Source of the DNA: Lamprobacter sp046541315
Lineage (GTDB): Bacteria > Pseudomonadota > Gammaproteobacteria > Chromatiales > Chromatiaceae
Reading direction: 5' to 3'
Assembly (NCBI RefSeq): GCF_046541315.1
Contig: NZ_JBKHDN010000143.1
Coordinates: forward strand, 1-7,440
DNA length: 7,440 bases
A model generated the notes under the pieces. That model was not told the origin of the DNA. It saw only the letters and a list, made by a program, of their open reading frames with translations, and did not search any database. The position numbers and the translations under genes are program-made. Each line of letters opens with the position of its first letter. Position 1 is the stretch's first letter. Below, piece after piece: positions 1 through 6,481 of the stretch.

Positions 1-16
1 TCGACCAGGTACCACC

Positions 17-961
17 ATGCTCTCCCGCGTCGCCGAGACCCTCTACTGGCTTGCTCGCTATATCGAGCGGGCCGAGAACACCGCCCGGATCGTCAACGTC
101 AACGCCAATCTGCTGTTGGATCTGCCCAAGGGCATCGCGCCCGGTTGGAAGCCGTTGGTCGATATCACCGGCGCCAACGGTCTGTTCGAGGAGCATTACA
201 AGGACTATGGCGAACGCCAGGTGATGCGCTTCCTGCTCGGCGACGAGCGCCATCCCGGCTCGATCCTCTCGGCGCTCGCGGCGGCGCGCGAGAACTGCCG
301 CACCATTCGCGATTTCGTGCCGCGCGAGGCCTGGGAGCAGATCAATGGCCTGATGCTGTTCGCCCGCGAGGGCTTACAGAAGGGGCTGACCAAGACCGGT
401 CGCCACGCCTATCTGCGCGGCCTGATCACCAATAGTCAGCTGATCACGGGGTTGCTCGACGGCACCATGCTGCACGATCAAGGCTTCGAGTTCCTCAAGC
501 TCGGTCGCTATCTGGAGCGCGCGGACATGAGCACGCGCATCGCCGATGTGCACTCGGCCACGTTGCTGCCCGATGCCGACGAGGTGCGTCCCTACGACAA
601 TATCCAGTGGGTCAGCGTGCTGAAGTCGATGACCGCCTATCAGATGTATCGTCGCAGCACCCAGATCCGGGTGCAGCGCGGGCCGGTGCTCGGCTTCATC
701 TTCAAAAGCCCGCGTTTTCCGCGCTCGCTGCGCTGGTGCATCGATCACACACGCATCGGTCTTGAGCGTCTGCCGCGCAATGAAGCCAGCCTGCGGGTCA
801 ACGGGCGCCTGGCGCGCGCGCTGGATGCCGCCGAGCTGGACGGTTTCAGCCAGAAGGAGCTGCATGATTTCATCGACGAGCTACAGCTCGGGATCGCCGA
901 GCTTCATGGCGAGATCGCGCAGACCTGGTTTCCGCCGCTGATCTCGGCCAGCGCGGCCTGA
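17..961 (+). CDS. Alpha-E domain (DUF403) protein
   Basis: A 314-residue, mostly helical soluble protein of the alpha-E/DUF403 family. The opening MLSRVAETLYWLARYIERAE carries the family's N-terminal signature (start, L-Y-W-x-A-R-Y-x-E-R-A-E), and the length matches the usual 310-320 residues. No signal peptide or membrane segment is visible. The ATG at 17 is chosen because family members begin at this MLSR; the only Shine-Dalgarno-like bases are a weak AGGT six bases upstream. The frame stays open to the window edge, so a longer start cannot be excluded. Family knowledge: these genes usually follow a circularly permuted ATP-grasp gene and often precede a transglutaminase-like protease, suggesting a peptide-tagging or amide-ligation system of unknown product. 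The partner would lie before base 1, and no transglutaminase gene follows here. Biochemical role unknown; the family call is firm. Confidence 0.93.
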   Translation: MLSRVAETLYWLARYIERAENTARIVNVNANLLLDLPKGIAPGWKPLVDITGANGLFEEHYKDYGERQVMRFLLGDERHPGSILSALAAARENCRTIRDFVPREAWEQINGLMLFAREGLQKGLTKTGRHAYLRGLITNSQLITGLLDGTMLHDQGFEFLKLGRYLERADMSTRIADVHSATLLPDADEVRPYDNIQWVSVLKSMTAYQMYRRSTQIRVQRGPVLGFIFKSPRFPRSLRWCIDHTRIGLERLPRNEASLRVNGRLARALDAAELDGFSQKELHDFIDELQLGIAELHGEIAQTWFPPLISASAA

Positions 962-1010
962 GGCGCCTTGGCGGCAGTTGATCGGGGTCTGCTCAAGGGC
1001 GGAGACCAGC

Positions 1011-1034
1011 GCAGAGCCAGTTGCAGAGCCAGTT
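1011..1034. repeat. Perfect 12-bp tandem direct repeat upstream of adk
   Basis: The unit GCAGAGCCAGTT occurs twice with no gap (1011-1022 and 1023-1034), and a partial continuation (CCAG) follows. It lies between the alpha-E stop and the adk start, about 110 bp before the adk ATG. It could be a tandem protein-binding site or a slippage duplication in non-coding DNA. It is read through by an in-frame extension of adk, which I do not consider translated. Confidence 0.6.
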
Positions 1035-1068
1035 CCAGATCGGGGGCGATTAAGATGCAGACGCTTGC

Positions 1069-1087
1069 GCCACGCAATTGCCGTGGC
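1069..1087. other. Short inverted repeat in the adk leader
   Basis: Arms GCCACG (1069-1074) and CGTGGC (1082-1087) flank a 7-base centre, and the octamer GCAATTGC (1074-1081) in the middle is itself palindromic. It sits about 55 bp before the adk start. It could be an operator or an mRNA hairpin. No convincing -35/-10 pair was found next to it, so its role is unknown. Confidence 0.3.
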
Positions 1088-1142
1088 TGGGGCGCTGTGG
1101 CAGCCTAGACGATCGGTTCACCATGACAAGAGGCAAGAATTC

Positions 1143-1808
1143 ATGCGCGTCATTCTGCTCGGCGGACCGGGTGCGGGCAAAGGCACCCAGGCAGGCTTCA
1201 TCAAGACCCATTTCAATATCCCGCAGATCTCGACCGGGGATATGCTGCGCTCGCACGTCAAGGCCGGCACCGAGCTTGGGCAGGCGGCGAAGAAGATCAT
1301 GGACGAAGGCGGACTGGTCTCGGACGAGATCATCATGGGCATGGTCAAGGAACGGATCAGCGAGCCGGATTGCGAGAACGGCTTCCTGTTCGATGGCTTC
1401 CCGCGCACCTTGGCCCAAGCCGACGCGCTGAAAGAGGAAGGGGTGCCGATCGACGCCGTGGTCGAGATCGATGTGCCCGACGAGGAGATCGTCAAACGCA
1501 TGGCCGGGCGGCGCGTGCATCCCGCCTCCGGGCGCACCTACCATGTCGAATACAACCCCCCTCGGGAAGCGGGCAAGGATGACGAGACCGGCGAGGCATT
1601 GATCCTGCGCGATGACGACAAGGAGGAGACGGTGCGGGAGCGACTGAAGGTCTATCACGCGCAGACCGAGCCGCTGATCGCCTATTACTCGGCCTGGGCC
1701 GAGAAGGGCGGCGAGGGAGCGCCGAGCTATGTGCGCGTCGACGGCGTGGGCGAGATGGACGCGATCCGCGACAAGATCCTCGCCGGCCTCGAGGCCCAAG
1801 CGCGCTGA
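1143..1808 (+). CDS. adk: Adenylate kinase
   Basis: Catalyses reversible phosphoryl transfer between ATP and AMP to give two ADP in the cytoplasm; an essential housekeeping enzyme. The 221-residue product has the P-loop GGPGAGKGTQ (residues 7-16, Lys13), the AMP-site motif DGFPRT (84-89, Arg88), and a full LID domain (about 122-159) with Arg123 and Arg156. Arg167 follows the LID at the position familiar from E. coli Adk. The LID carries HPASGRTYH with no zinc-binding cysteines, as in the gram-negative long form. The start is the ATG at 1143: it gives the canonical MRVILLGGPG N-terminus and is preceded by AAGAGG (1128-1133), nine bases away. The frame is open upstream to an ATG at 978, adding 55 residues, but that extension is arginine-rich, lacks family similarity and spans the tandem repeat, so it is rejected. 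A strong GC hairpin immediately follows the stop, suggesting a single-gene transcript. Confidence 0.98.
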   Translation: MRVILLGGPGAGKGTQAGFIKTHFNIPQISTGDMLRSHVKAGTELGQAAKKIMDEGGLVSDEIIMGMVKERISEPDCENGFLFDGFPRTLAQADALKEEGVPIDAVVEIDVPDEEIVKRMAGRRVHPASGRTYHVEYNPPREAGKDDETGEALILRDDDKEETVRERLKVYHAQTEPLIAYYSAWAEKGGEGAPSYVRVDGVGEMDAIRDKILAGLEAQAR

Positions 1809-1837
1809 GGCCCGGCCGGCAAGAGGCCGGCCCGGCC
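1809..1837 (+). terminator. GC-rich hairpin directly after adk
   Basis: Starting right after the adk stop, the arms pair as 4 bp, one C-C mismatch, then 7 bp (GGCCGGC, 1814-1820, with GCCGGCC, 1826-1832) around an AAGAG loop. Only GTTCG follows instead of a T-run, so it is not a textbook intrinsic terminator. It may still block or stabilise the adk 3' end, or separate adk from the convergent methyltransferase operon. Confidence 0.5.
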
Positions 1838-1847
1838 GTTCGATCAG

Positions 1848-1873
1848 GCGCGGGTGCCGCAATGGCACCGCGC
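1848..1873. terminator. Second hairpin in the adk/SDMT convergent spacer
   Basis: GGTGCC (1853-1858) pairs with GGCACC (1864-1869) around a GCAAT loop. A bulged G allows four more pairs (GCGC at 1848-1851 with GCGC at 1870-1873). There is no T-run on either side. Its position 66 bp beyond the stop of the minus-strand operon fits a transcript-end structure for that operon, for adk, or for both. The function is inferred from position only. Confidence 0.35.
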
Positions 1874-1938
1874 GCGCTCAGCGAGCCGATCGGGTGAGGC
1901 GAGCGATCCGCTCGGCGATCGGATCAAGACCGCGCGGG

Positions 1939-2780
1939 TCAGGCGGGCTTGCGAAAATGGATGATGCCCCAGCTCAGATAACCGTTACGGCCGCCTTCGA
2001 CCCAATGCCCGAGTCCGGCGAGCATGCGCTCGACGTAGTCATCCGAGACCTTGCCCTTGAGCGCGTCGCGTTGCTCGCGCAGGGTGTCGGCGACGCGTGA
2101 GTAATGCGTGATCAGGTTTTCGGTCATGTCCAGGACCTCGACCTCTTCCCAACCGAGTCGCTTGGCCTGTTCGCGGTAGAACGCGAACGATCCCAGGCTG
2201 GAGAGATGGATGCGGTCGAAGATCGGCTGCAGCACGCCCTCGGGACAAGCGTCGGCCTGCATCGGATCGGTGAAGATCAGCTCGCCGCCGGGCTTGAGCA
2301 CCCGGTCGATCTCGTCCATGACCTTGTCGCGATGACCGGAATGGAGGAAGGCATCCTGCGACCAGGCGACATCGAAACTCGCAGCCGGCGCCGGGACGTC
2401 CTCGAAGCTGGCGTCGACCACCTCGATCAGATGATCGAGCCCCGCCGCTTGGTTCATCTCGCGGTCGCGTCGGTTCTCGGCCTCGCTCAGATTCAGCGCC
2501 AGGACCTGGCAGCCGAAACGCTTGGCGAGATGGCGCGCGGCGCCGCCATAGCCAGCGCCAAGGTCGATCACGCGCGCGTCCGGACGCGACAGCGGCGCGG
2601 CGATGCGGTCGGCGATGCGCTCGACGGTGCGGGCGGAGGCGTTCGCGATCGGCTCCTCGGCACTCTCGTAGAGGCCGATGTGGATATCCTCGCCACCCCA
2701 GACGTGATAGTAGAAATTGTCCGCGTCTTCGCTGTTGTAGTAGCTGCGCGCGGTCTCGACGGCGTCTGAATAGGATTGCT

Positions 2781-2784
<4 letters not shown>
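1939..2784 (-). CDS. sdmt: Sarcosine/dimethylglycine N-methyltransferase (SDMT)
   Basis: A cytoplasmic SAM-dependent methyltransferase proposed to methylate sarcosine and dimethylglycine, ending in the osmoprotectant glycine betaine. The 281-residue protein has a class I Rossmann fold: SAM motif I VIDLGAGYGG (72-81), the following strand VLALNLS (94-100), a WSQDAFLHSG stretch (141-150) and motif LKPGGELIFTDPM (163-175). The N-terminal region, with YYNSEDADNFYYHVWGGEDI (15-34) and IHIGLYES (34-41), resembles SDMT and related small-molecule methyltransferases. The start is the ATG complementary to 2782-2784, sharing 4 nt (ATGA) with the stop of the upstream GSMT gene; GGGGG six bases upstream can serve as its ribosome site inside that gene. 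The coupling suggests matched synthesis of both enzymes. The alternative of another methyltransferase in the same superfamily is unlikely given the neighbour. Halophile enzymes of this type are acidic, as this one appears to be. Confidence 0.93.
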
Positions 2785-3593
<809 letters not shown>

Positions 3594-3740
3594 GGTCTGG
3601 CTCTCTGGTCATGGCTGCGCGAAGCACCGCGCCACCGCTGATGAGTACGGGCATGGCGTGACGAGACGGCGGTTCGCGAGCGGAGTGAGCCGTTCCGCGC
3701 TGCATCACTGGATGTGCGGAAGAACGGCGAAGAGGGCACT

Positions 3741-3769
3741 ATAGTACATCGTACCCGAAGCTTTTGGAA
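3741..3769 (-). promoter_or_regulatory. Candidate sigma-70 promoter for gsmt-sdmt
   Basis: Read on the minus strand, TTCCAA (3764-3769) is a weak -35 (3 of 6 consensus bases), followed after exactly 17 bp by TACTAT (3741-3746), a good -10. Transcription would start near 3733 and give a leader of about 140 nt. The -10 lies inside an imperfect dyad spanning about 3735-3757 (GGGCAC at one end, GTACCC at the other) that includes the perfect palindrome ACTATAGT (3738-3745). That is a plausible place for a repressor to compete with RNA polymerase. Confidence 0.4.
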
Positions 3770-3876
3770 CGCCGAGCATGCGTTTTAGCGCTTGTCACGC
3801 GCACAAGGGGTTCTTCAACCATATGAAAATAAGCGTTTTATGTCGGGTTCGAGGGCGCTGACGCGGGCCGAAATTC

Positions 3877-3907
3877 GTTTGTGACCAAACTTTATGACCA
3901 ACTGTTG
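3877..3907. promoter_or_regulatory. Operator-like dyads just upstream of the MarR-type gene
   Basis: Two symmetric elements sit 9-39 bp before the regulator's start: GTTTG-TGAC-CAAAC (3877-3890) and CAAC-T-GTTG (3899-3907). They are linked by a direct repeat of TGACCAA (3882-3888 and 3895-3901) with 13-bp periodicity. Location and symmetry suit autoregulation by the MarR-family dimer, but no match to a known operator consensus is claimed. Confidence 0.4.
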
Positions 3908-3915
3908 ACGGATAG

Positions 3916-4464
3916 ATGATGATGACGACTGCGGATAGCCGTTGTGACGAGGTGTTGATCGCCCTGCGCCGGGTGATTCGGGCGGTGGGGTTGCATTCGC
4001 GCCAGCTCGAGCGCAGCCATGGGCTGACCGCGCCGCAGGCCCTGGTGTTGAAGACCATCATCGGCCTCGGCGAGGCCTCGGTGGGCACGGTGGCCAAGCG
4101 CATCAGCCTGAGTCAGGCGACGCTGACCGATATCCTGAATCGTCTGGAGAATCGCCAGCTGGTGGCGCGCGCGCGCTGTCGTAATGACCGCCGCCGGGTG
4201 CTGGTCAGCGCGACCGCGCAGGGGGTGGCGGTCATGTCCTGCTCGCCGCCCTTGCTGCAGGAGGCCTTTGTGCAACGCTTCCTCGCGCTCGAGGAGTGGG
4301 AGCAGAGCCTGCTGATCTCGTCGCTGCAGCGGATCACCGCGCTGATGGGTGTCGAGCAGCTCGATGCGTCGCCGGTGTTGGTGGCCGGGCCGGTGAGCGC
4401 CGCTGGCGAGCCGCTGGTCGCGGTGGCCGACGGCGAGGACGAAAGCTTTTCGGATCTCGGCTAG
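3916..4464 (+). CDS. MarR-family transcriptional regulator, EctR/CosR-like
   Basis: A 182-residue winged-helix DNA-binding protein. An N-terminal dimerisation helix (DEVLIALRRVIRAVGLHSRQ, 11-30) leads to LTAPQALVLKTI (37-48), a recognition helix around SQATLTDILNRLE (66-78) and a wing ARCRNDRRRVLVS (85-98). That is the MarR layout, with the wing's basic residues kept. The N-terminal helix and the LT(A/G)PQ segment are reminiscent of EctR/CosR, which control ectoine and betaine genes in halophilic gammaproteobacteria. Its position divergent from the betaine-synthesis operon supports an osmolyte role. Three consecutive ATGs (3916, 3919, 3922) make the start uncertain; GGA at 3910-3912 is best spaced for the third. 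The C-terminal tail of about 35 residues after the last helix is rich in Ala, Val, Gly and acidic residues and lacks an obvious fold. Repressor versus activator cannot be read from sequence. Confidence 0.88.
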   Translation: MMMTTADSRCDEVLIALRRVIRAVGLHSRQLERSHGLTAPQALVLKTIIGLGEASVGTVAKRISLSQATLTDILNRLENRQLVARARCRNDRRRVLVSATAQGVAVMSCSPPLLQEAFVQRFLALEEWEQSLLISSLQRITALMGVEQLDASPVLVAGPVSAAGEPLVAVADGEDESFSDLG

Positions 4465-4465
4465 T

Positions 4466-4513
4466 ATGCGGCTCGATGACTCTTGCCCCATTGCCGAGAT
4501 CGCGAGCCCGTGA
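4466..4513 (+). other. Possible 15-codon leader ORF before the DUF294 gene
   Basis: An ATG one base after the regulator's stop opens a 15-codon frame (MRLDDSCPIAEIASP). Its TGA overlaps the proposed GTG start of the next gene as GTGA (4510-4513). Such an arrangement can couple translation of the weak GTG start to a preceding frame. No clear ribosome site precedes the ATG beyond the end of the regulator gene, so this may be chance. Confidence 0.2.
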
Positions 4514-6459
4514 AGACTGCCAGTATTGCCTATCGTGTCGCCGACTTCCTGCGCCGCCATCCGCCGTTTCAGTACCTCGAGGAGTCGGAGCTGCTCGAGC
4601 TGGTGTCTGGCGGCCGCGTCCTCTTCCATGAGGATGGCGAGTTGGTGTTCGAGCATGGCCAGAAGCGTCGCCCCTATCTCTATGTGATCCAGAAGGGCGT
4701 GGTGCGTCTCGTCGACTACTCGGACGAGGCCGACGACGGCGAGGTGGTCGAGATCCTGCGCGATGTGCGCGGCGAAGGCGACCTGCTCGGGGTCGGACGC
4801 TATCTCGGCATCGCCGAGCACACCCACACCGCGCGCACCGAGACCGAGGTCATCCTCTACGCCCTGCCGGCGGACCTGTTCTGGGAGCAGATCAAGCGTC
4901 ATTCGCGCGCCAGCCACTTCATGGCGGCCTACTTCCGGGTGGCGATCACGCCGCCAGGCCTTGATGGCGATCCGTCTCGCGCCGACGACCTGCGGCTCGG
5001 GCGGCGTCCGGTCGACTGGATGGCAAAACGGGTCGAGCACTTGCCCGACGCGGTCATCTGCGGCCTCGAGACGCCGGTGCGCGAGGTCGCGGCGCGCCTC
5101 GCCGATCAGCCGCCCGGCGCCGCCGCCGTGGTGGTGGACGATCAAGGCGCGCCACGGGGCCTGATCTCGACGCGGCAGCTCAGTGATCGCGTCGCCAGCG
5201 CGGAATTGCCGCTCACGGCGCCGGCCGCGCGCCTGATGGCGCCGGTCACCGATGTGCTGCGCCCGGGGCTGCCGGCTGGCGTCTATCTGACGCGAATGCT
5301 CGAGCTGCAACTCGAGCATCTGGTGCTGACCGAGGACGGCTGTCATCGCGGACCGGTGCGCGCGGTGCTGGCGCGCCGCGATCTGGCCCGCATCGAGGCG
5401 GCGGCGCCGCTCGCGATCGTCGAGGATATGGCGCGGGCCGGTGGCATCTACGAGTTGTCCGGCCTGCTGGCGCAAGGTCAGGCCTTCATTGCCGCCGGGC
5501 TCACCGATGCCGAGGCCTTGCGCTGGTTGGCGCCCATGGCCACCGCGCTCTACGCGGCGGTGCTGCGCCGGGTGGTGGTGCTGGTCGAGGGCGCCTTGCG
5601 CGCCGAAGGCCATGCGATCCCCGATCTCAAGCACTGCTGGGTGTTCTTCGGCGCCGCCGGCCGCGGTGAGCTGACCACCCTCTACGACCTCGATCATGGG
5701 CTGATCTACGACGAGCCCGAGCCCGATCAGCGGCGCGCCGCGCGTGGCTATTTCCTCGAACTGGGGCGCCGGGTCAGCGCCGCGCTCGCCGCCTGTGGCT
5801 TCGTCAGCACGGCCAAGGGCATCGTTTCCGGGCATCCGAGCGCCTGTCGCTCGATCAACGAGTGGGAGATCGGTTTCAGCCATTGGATTCGCCAGCCGCT
5901 CGAGAGCTGCGTCTATCGCGCCACCTCGTTCTTCGATCTGCGACCGGTGCATGGCGATTGCACGCTGGTGGCGCGCTTGCACCAGCATATCCATCGCGAG
6001 GAAGACCAAAGCCCGGGCTTCGTGCCCTTGCTGGTGGCGGACTCGATGGCCAATCTGCCGCCCTTGACCTTCTTCCGTGGCCTGGTCATCGATGACGATG
6101 GTCGCTATACCGAAACCCTGGATGTGCAGCGCGCGACCCTGCAGCCGGTGGTCGACCTGGCGCGCGCGCTGGTGCTGGAGGCCGGCATCGACCAACCGGC
6201 GGGCACGCTCGAGCGTCTGGGCGCGCTCGCTCCCGATGATCGGGAGGCGGCGGTCTTGGTGAACGAGACCATCGCCGCCTTCCGCAACGCGCTCTACTAC
6301 CGGACCCGCGCTGGCTTGTCGAGCCATTCCGATGGCAGCCAGATCGAGCCCTCCAAACTGACGCGGCTCGAGCAGAATCTGCTCAAGTCGGGTTTTCGCA
6401 CCGTGCTCGGGCTGATGGAGTACGTGGGCAAGCGTTATGGCGCCGCGCCAAGACGCTAG
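4510..6459 (+). CDS. cNMP-binding / CBS / DUF294 nucleotidyltransferase-like protein
   Basis: A large cytoplasmic signalling-type protein of 649 residues from the GTG at 4510. An N-terminal cyclic-nucleotide-binding-like beta barrel lies at about 10-130. Two CBS repeats follow (about 180-235 and 240-295). A GlnD-like DUF294 nucleotidyltransferase domain with FGAAGRGELTTLYDLDHG is centred at 380-397 (Asp393 and Asp395 as metal ligands). The DUF294 C-terminal helical domain includes FFDLRPVHGD (474-483). The GTG start gives MKTASIAYRVADFL, a reasonable family N-terminus; an in-frame TTG at 4483 would add nine residues, and neither has a strong ribosome site. It starts 46 bp after the MarR-type gene and ends 22 bp before the exonuclease, so an operon is likely. 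Oddities: the barrel lacks the usual FGE...RAA phosphate cassette (GEGDLLG at 88-94), and the polymerase-beta-type hG[GS] motif reads GA. Substrate unknown. Confidence 0.9.
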   Translation: MKTASIAYRVADFLRRHPPFQYLEESELLELVSGGRVLFHEDGELVFEHGQKRRPYLYVIQKGVVRLVDYSDEADDGEVVEILRDVRGEGDLLGVGRYLGIAEHTHTARTETEVILYALPADLFWEQIKRHSRASHFMAAYFRVAITPPGLDGDPSRADDLRLGRRPVDWMAKRVEHLPDAVICGLETPVREVAARLADQPPGAAAVVVDDQGAPRGLISTRQLSDRVASAELPLTAPAARLMAPVTDVLRPGLPAGVYLTRMLELQLEHLVLTEDGCHRGPVRAVLARRDLARIEAAAPLAIVEDMARAGGIYELSGLLAQGQAFIAAGLTDAEALRWLAPMATALYAAVLRRVVVLVEGALRAEGHAIPDLKHCWVFFGAAGRGELTTLYDLDHGLIYDEPEPDQRRAARGYFLELGRRVSAALAACGFVSTAKGIVSGHPSACRSINEWEIGFSHWIRQPLESCVYRATSFFDLRPVHGDCTLVARLHQHIHREEDQSPGFVPLLVADSMANLPPLTFFRGLVIDDDGRYTETLDVQRATLQPVVDLARALVLEAGIDQPAGTLERLGALAPDDREAAVLVNETIAAFRNALYYRTRAGLSSHSDGSQIEPSKLTRLEQNLLKSGFRTVLGLMEYVGKRYGAAPRR

Positions 6460-6481
6460 ATGACGCCAAGAGAAGACCAAG

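Larger units (their letters stand above)
3594..3915. promoter_or_regulatory. Divergent control region between gsmt and the MarR-type regulator
   Basis: These 322 bp separate two divergently read genes and contain no credible gene. The part next to gsmt (about 3594-3730) is GC-rich and would be its leader. About 3735-3905 contains several clearly AT-richer stretches and holds the promoter-like and dyad elements listed separately. An 8-bp direct repeat, GCGTTTTA, occurs at 3780-3787 and 3833-3840. An inverted repeat CTTGT-N7-ACAAG occupies 3791-3807, and its left arm includes TTGTCA (3792-3797), a good -35 match on the plus strand but without a well-spaced -10. Divergent promoters bound by the adjacent regulator are the simplest reading. 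Confidence 0.7.

Noticed and set aside
978..1142. An N-terminal extension of 55 residues on adenylate kinase
   Set aside because: The canonical MRVILLGGPG start at 1143 has its own AAGAGG ribosome site, while the extension is unlike any adenylate kinase and includes the tandem repeat.
1050..1868. A 272-codon minus-strand frame opposite adk
   Set aside because: It lies opposite an unmistakable adenylate kinase and runs into the terminator hairpin; its composition is that of a shadow frame.
2104..2769. A 221-codon plus-strand frame opposite SDMT
   Set aside because: The minus-strand methyltransferase has full motif support; this frame has none.
3594..3737. A riboswitch or structured regulator in the approximately 140-nt gsmt leader
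   Set aside because: I looked for SAM- or glycine-riboswitch-like paired cores and saw only weak, imperfect GC-rich pairings; nothing supports a known class.
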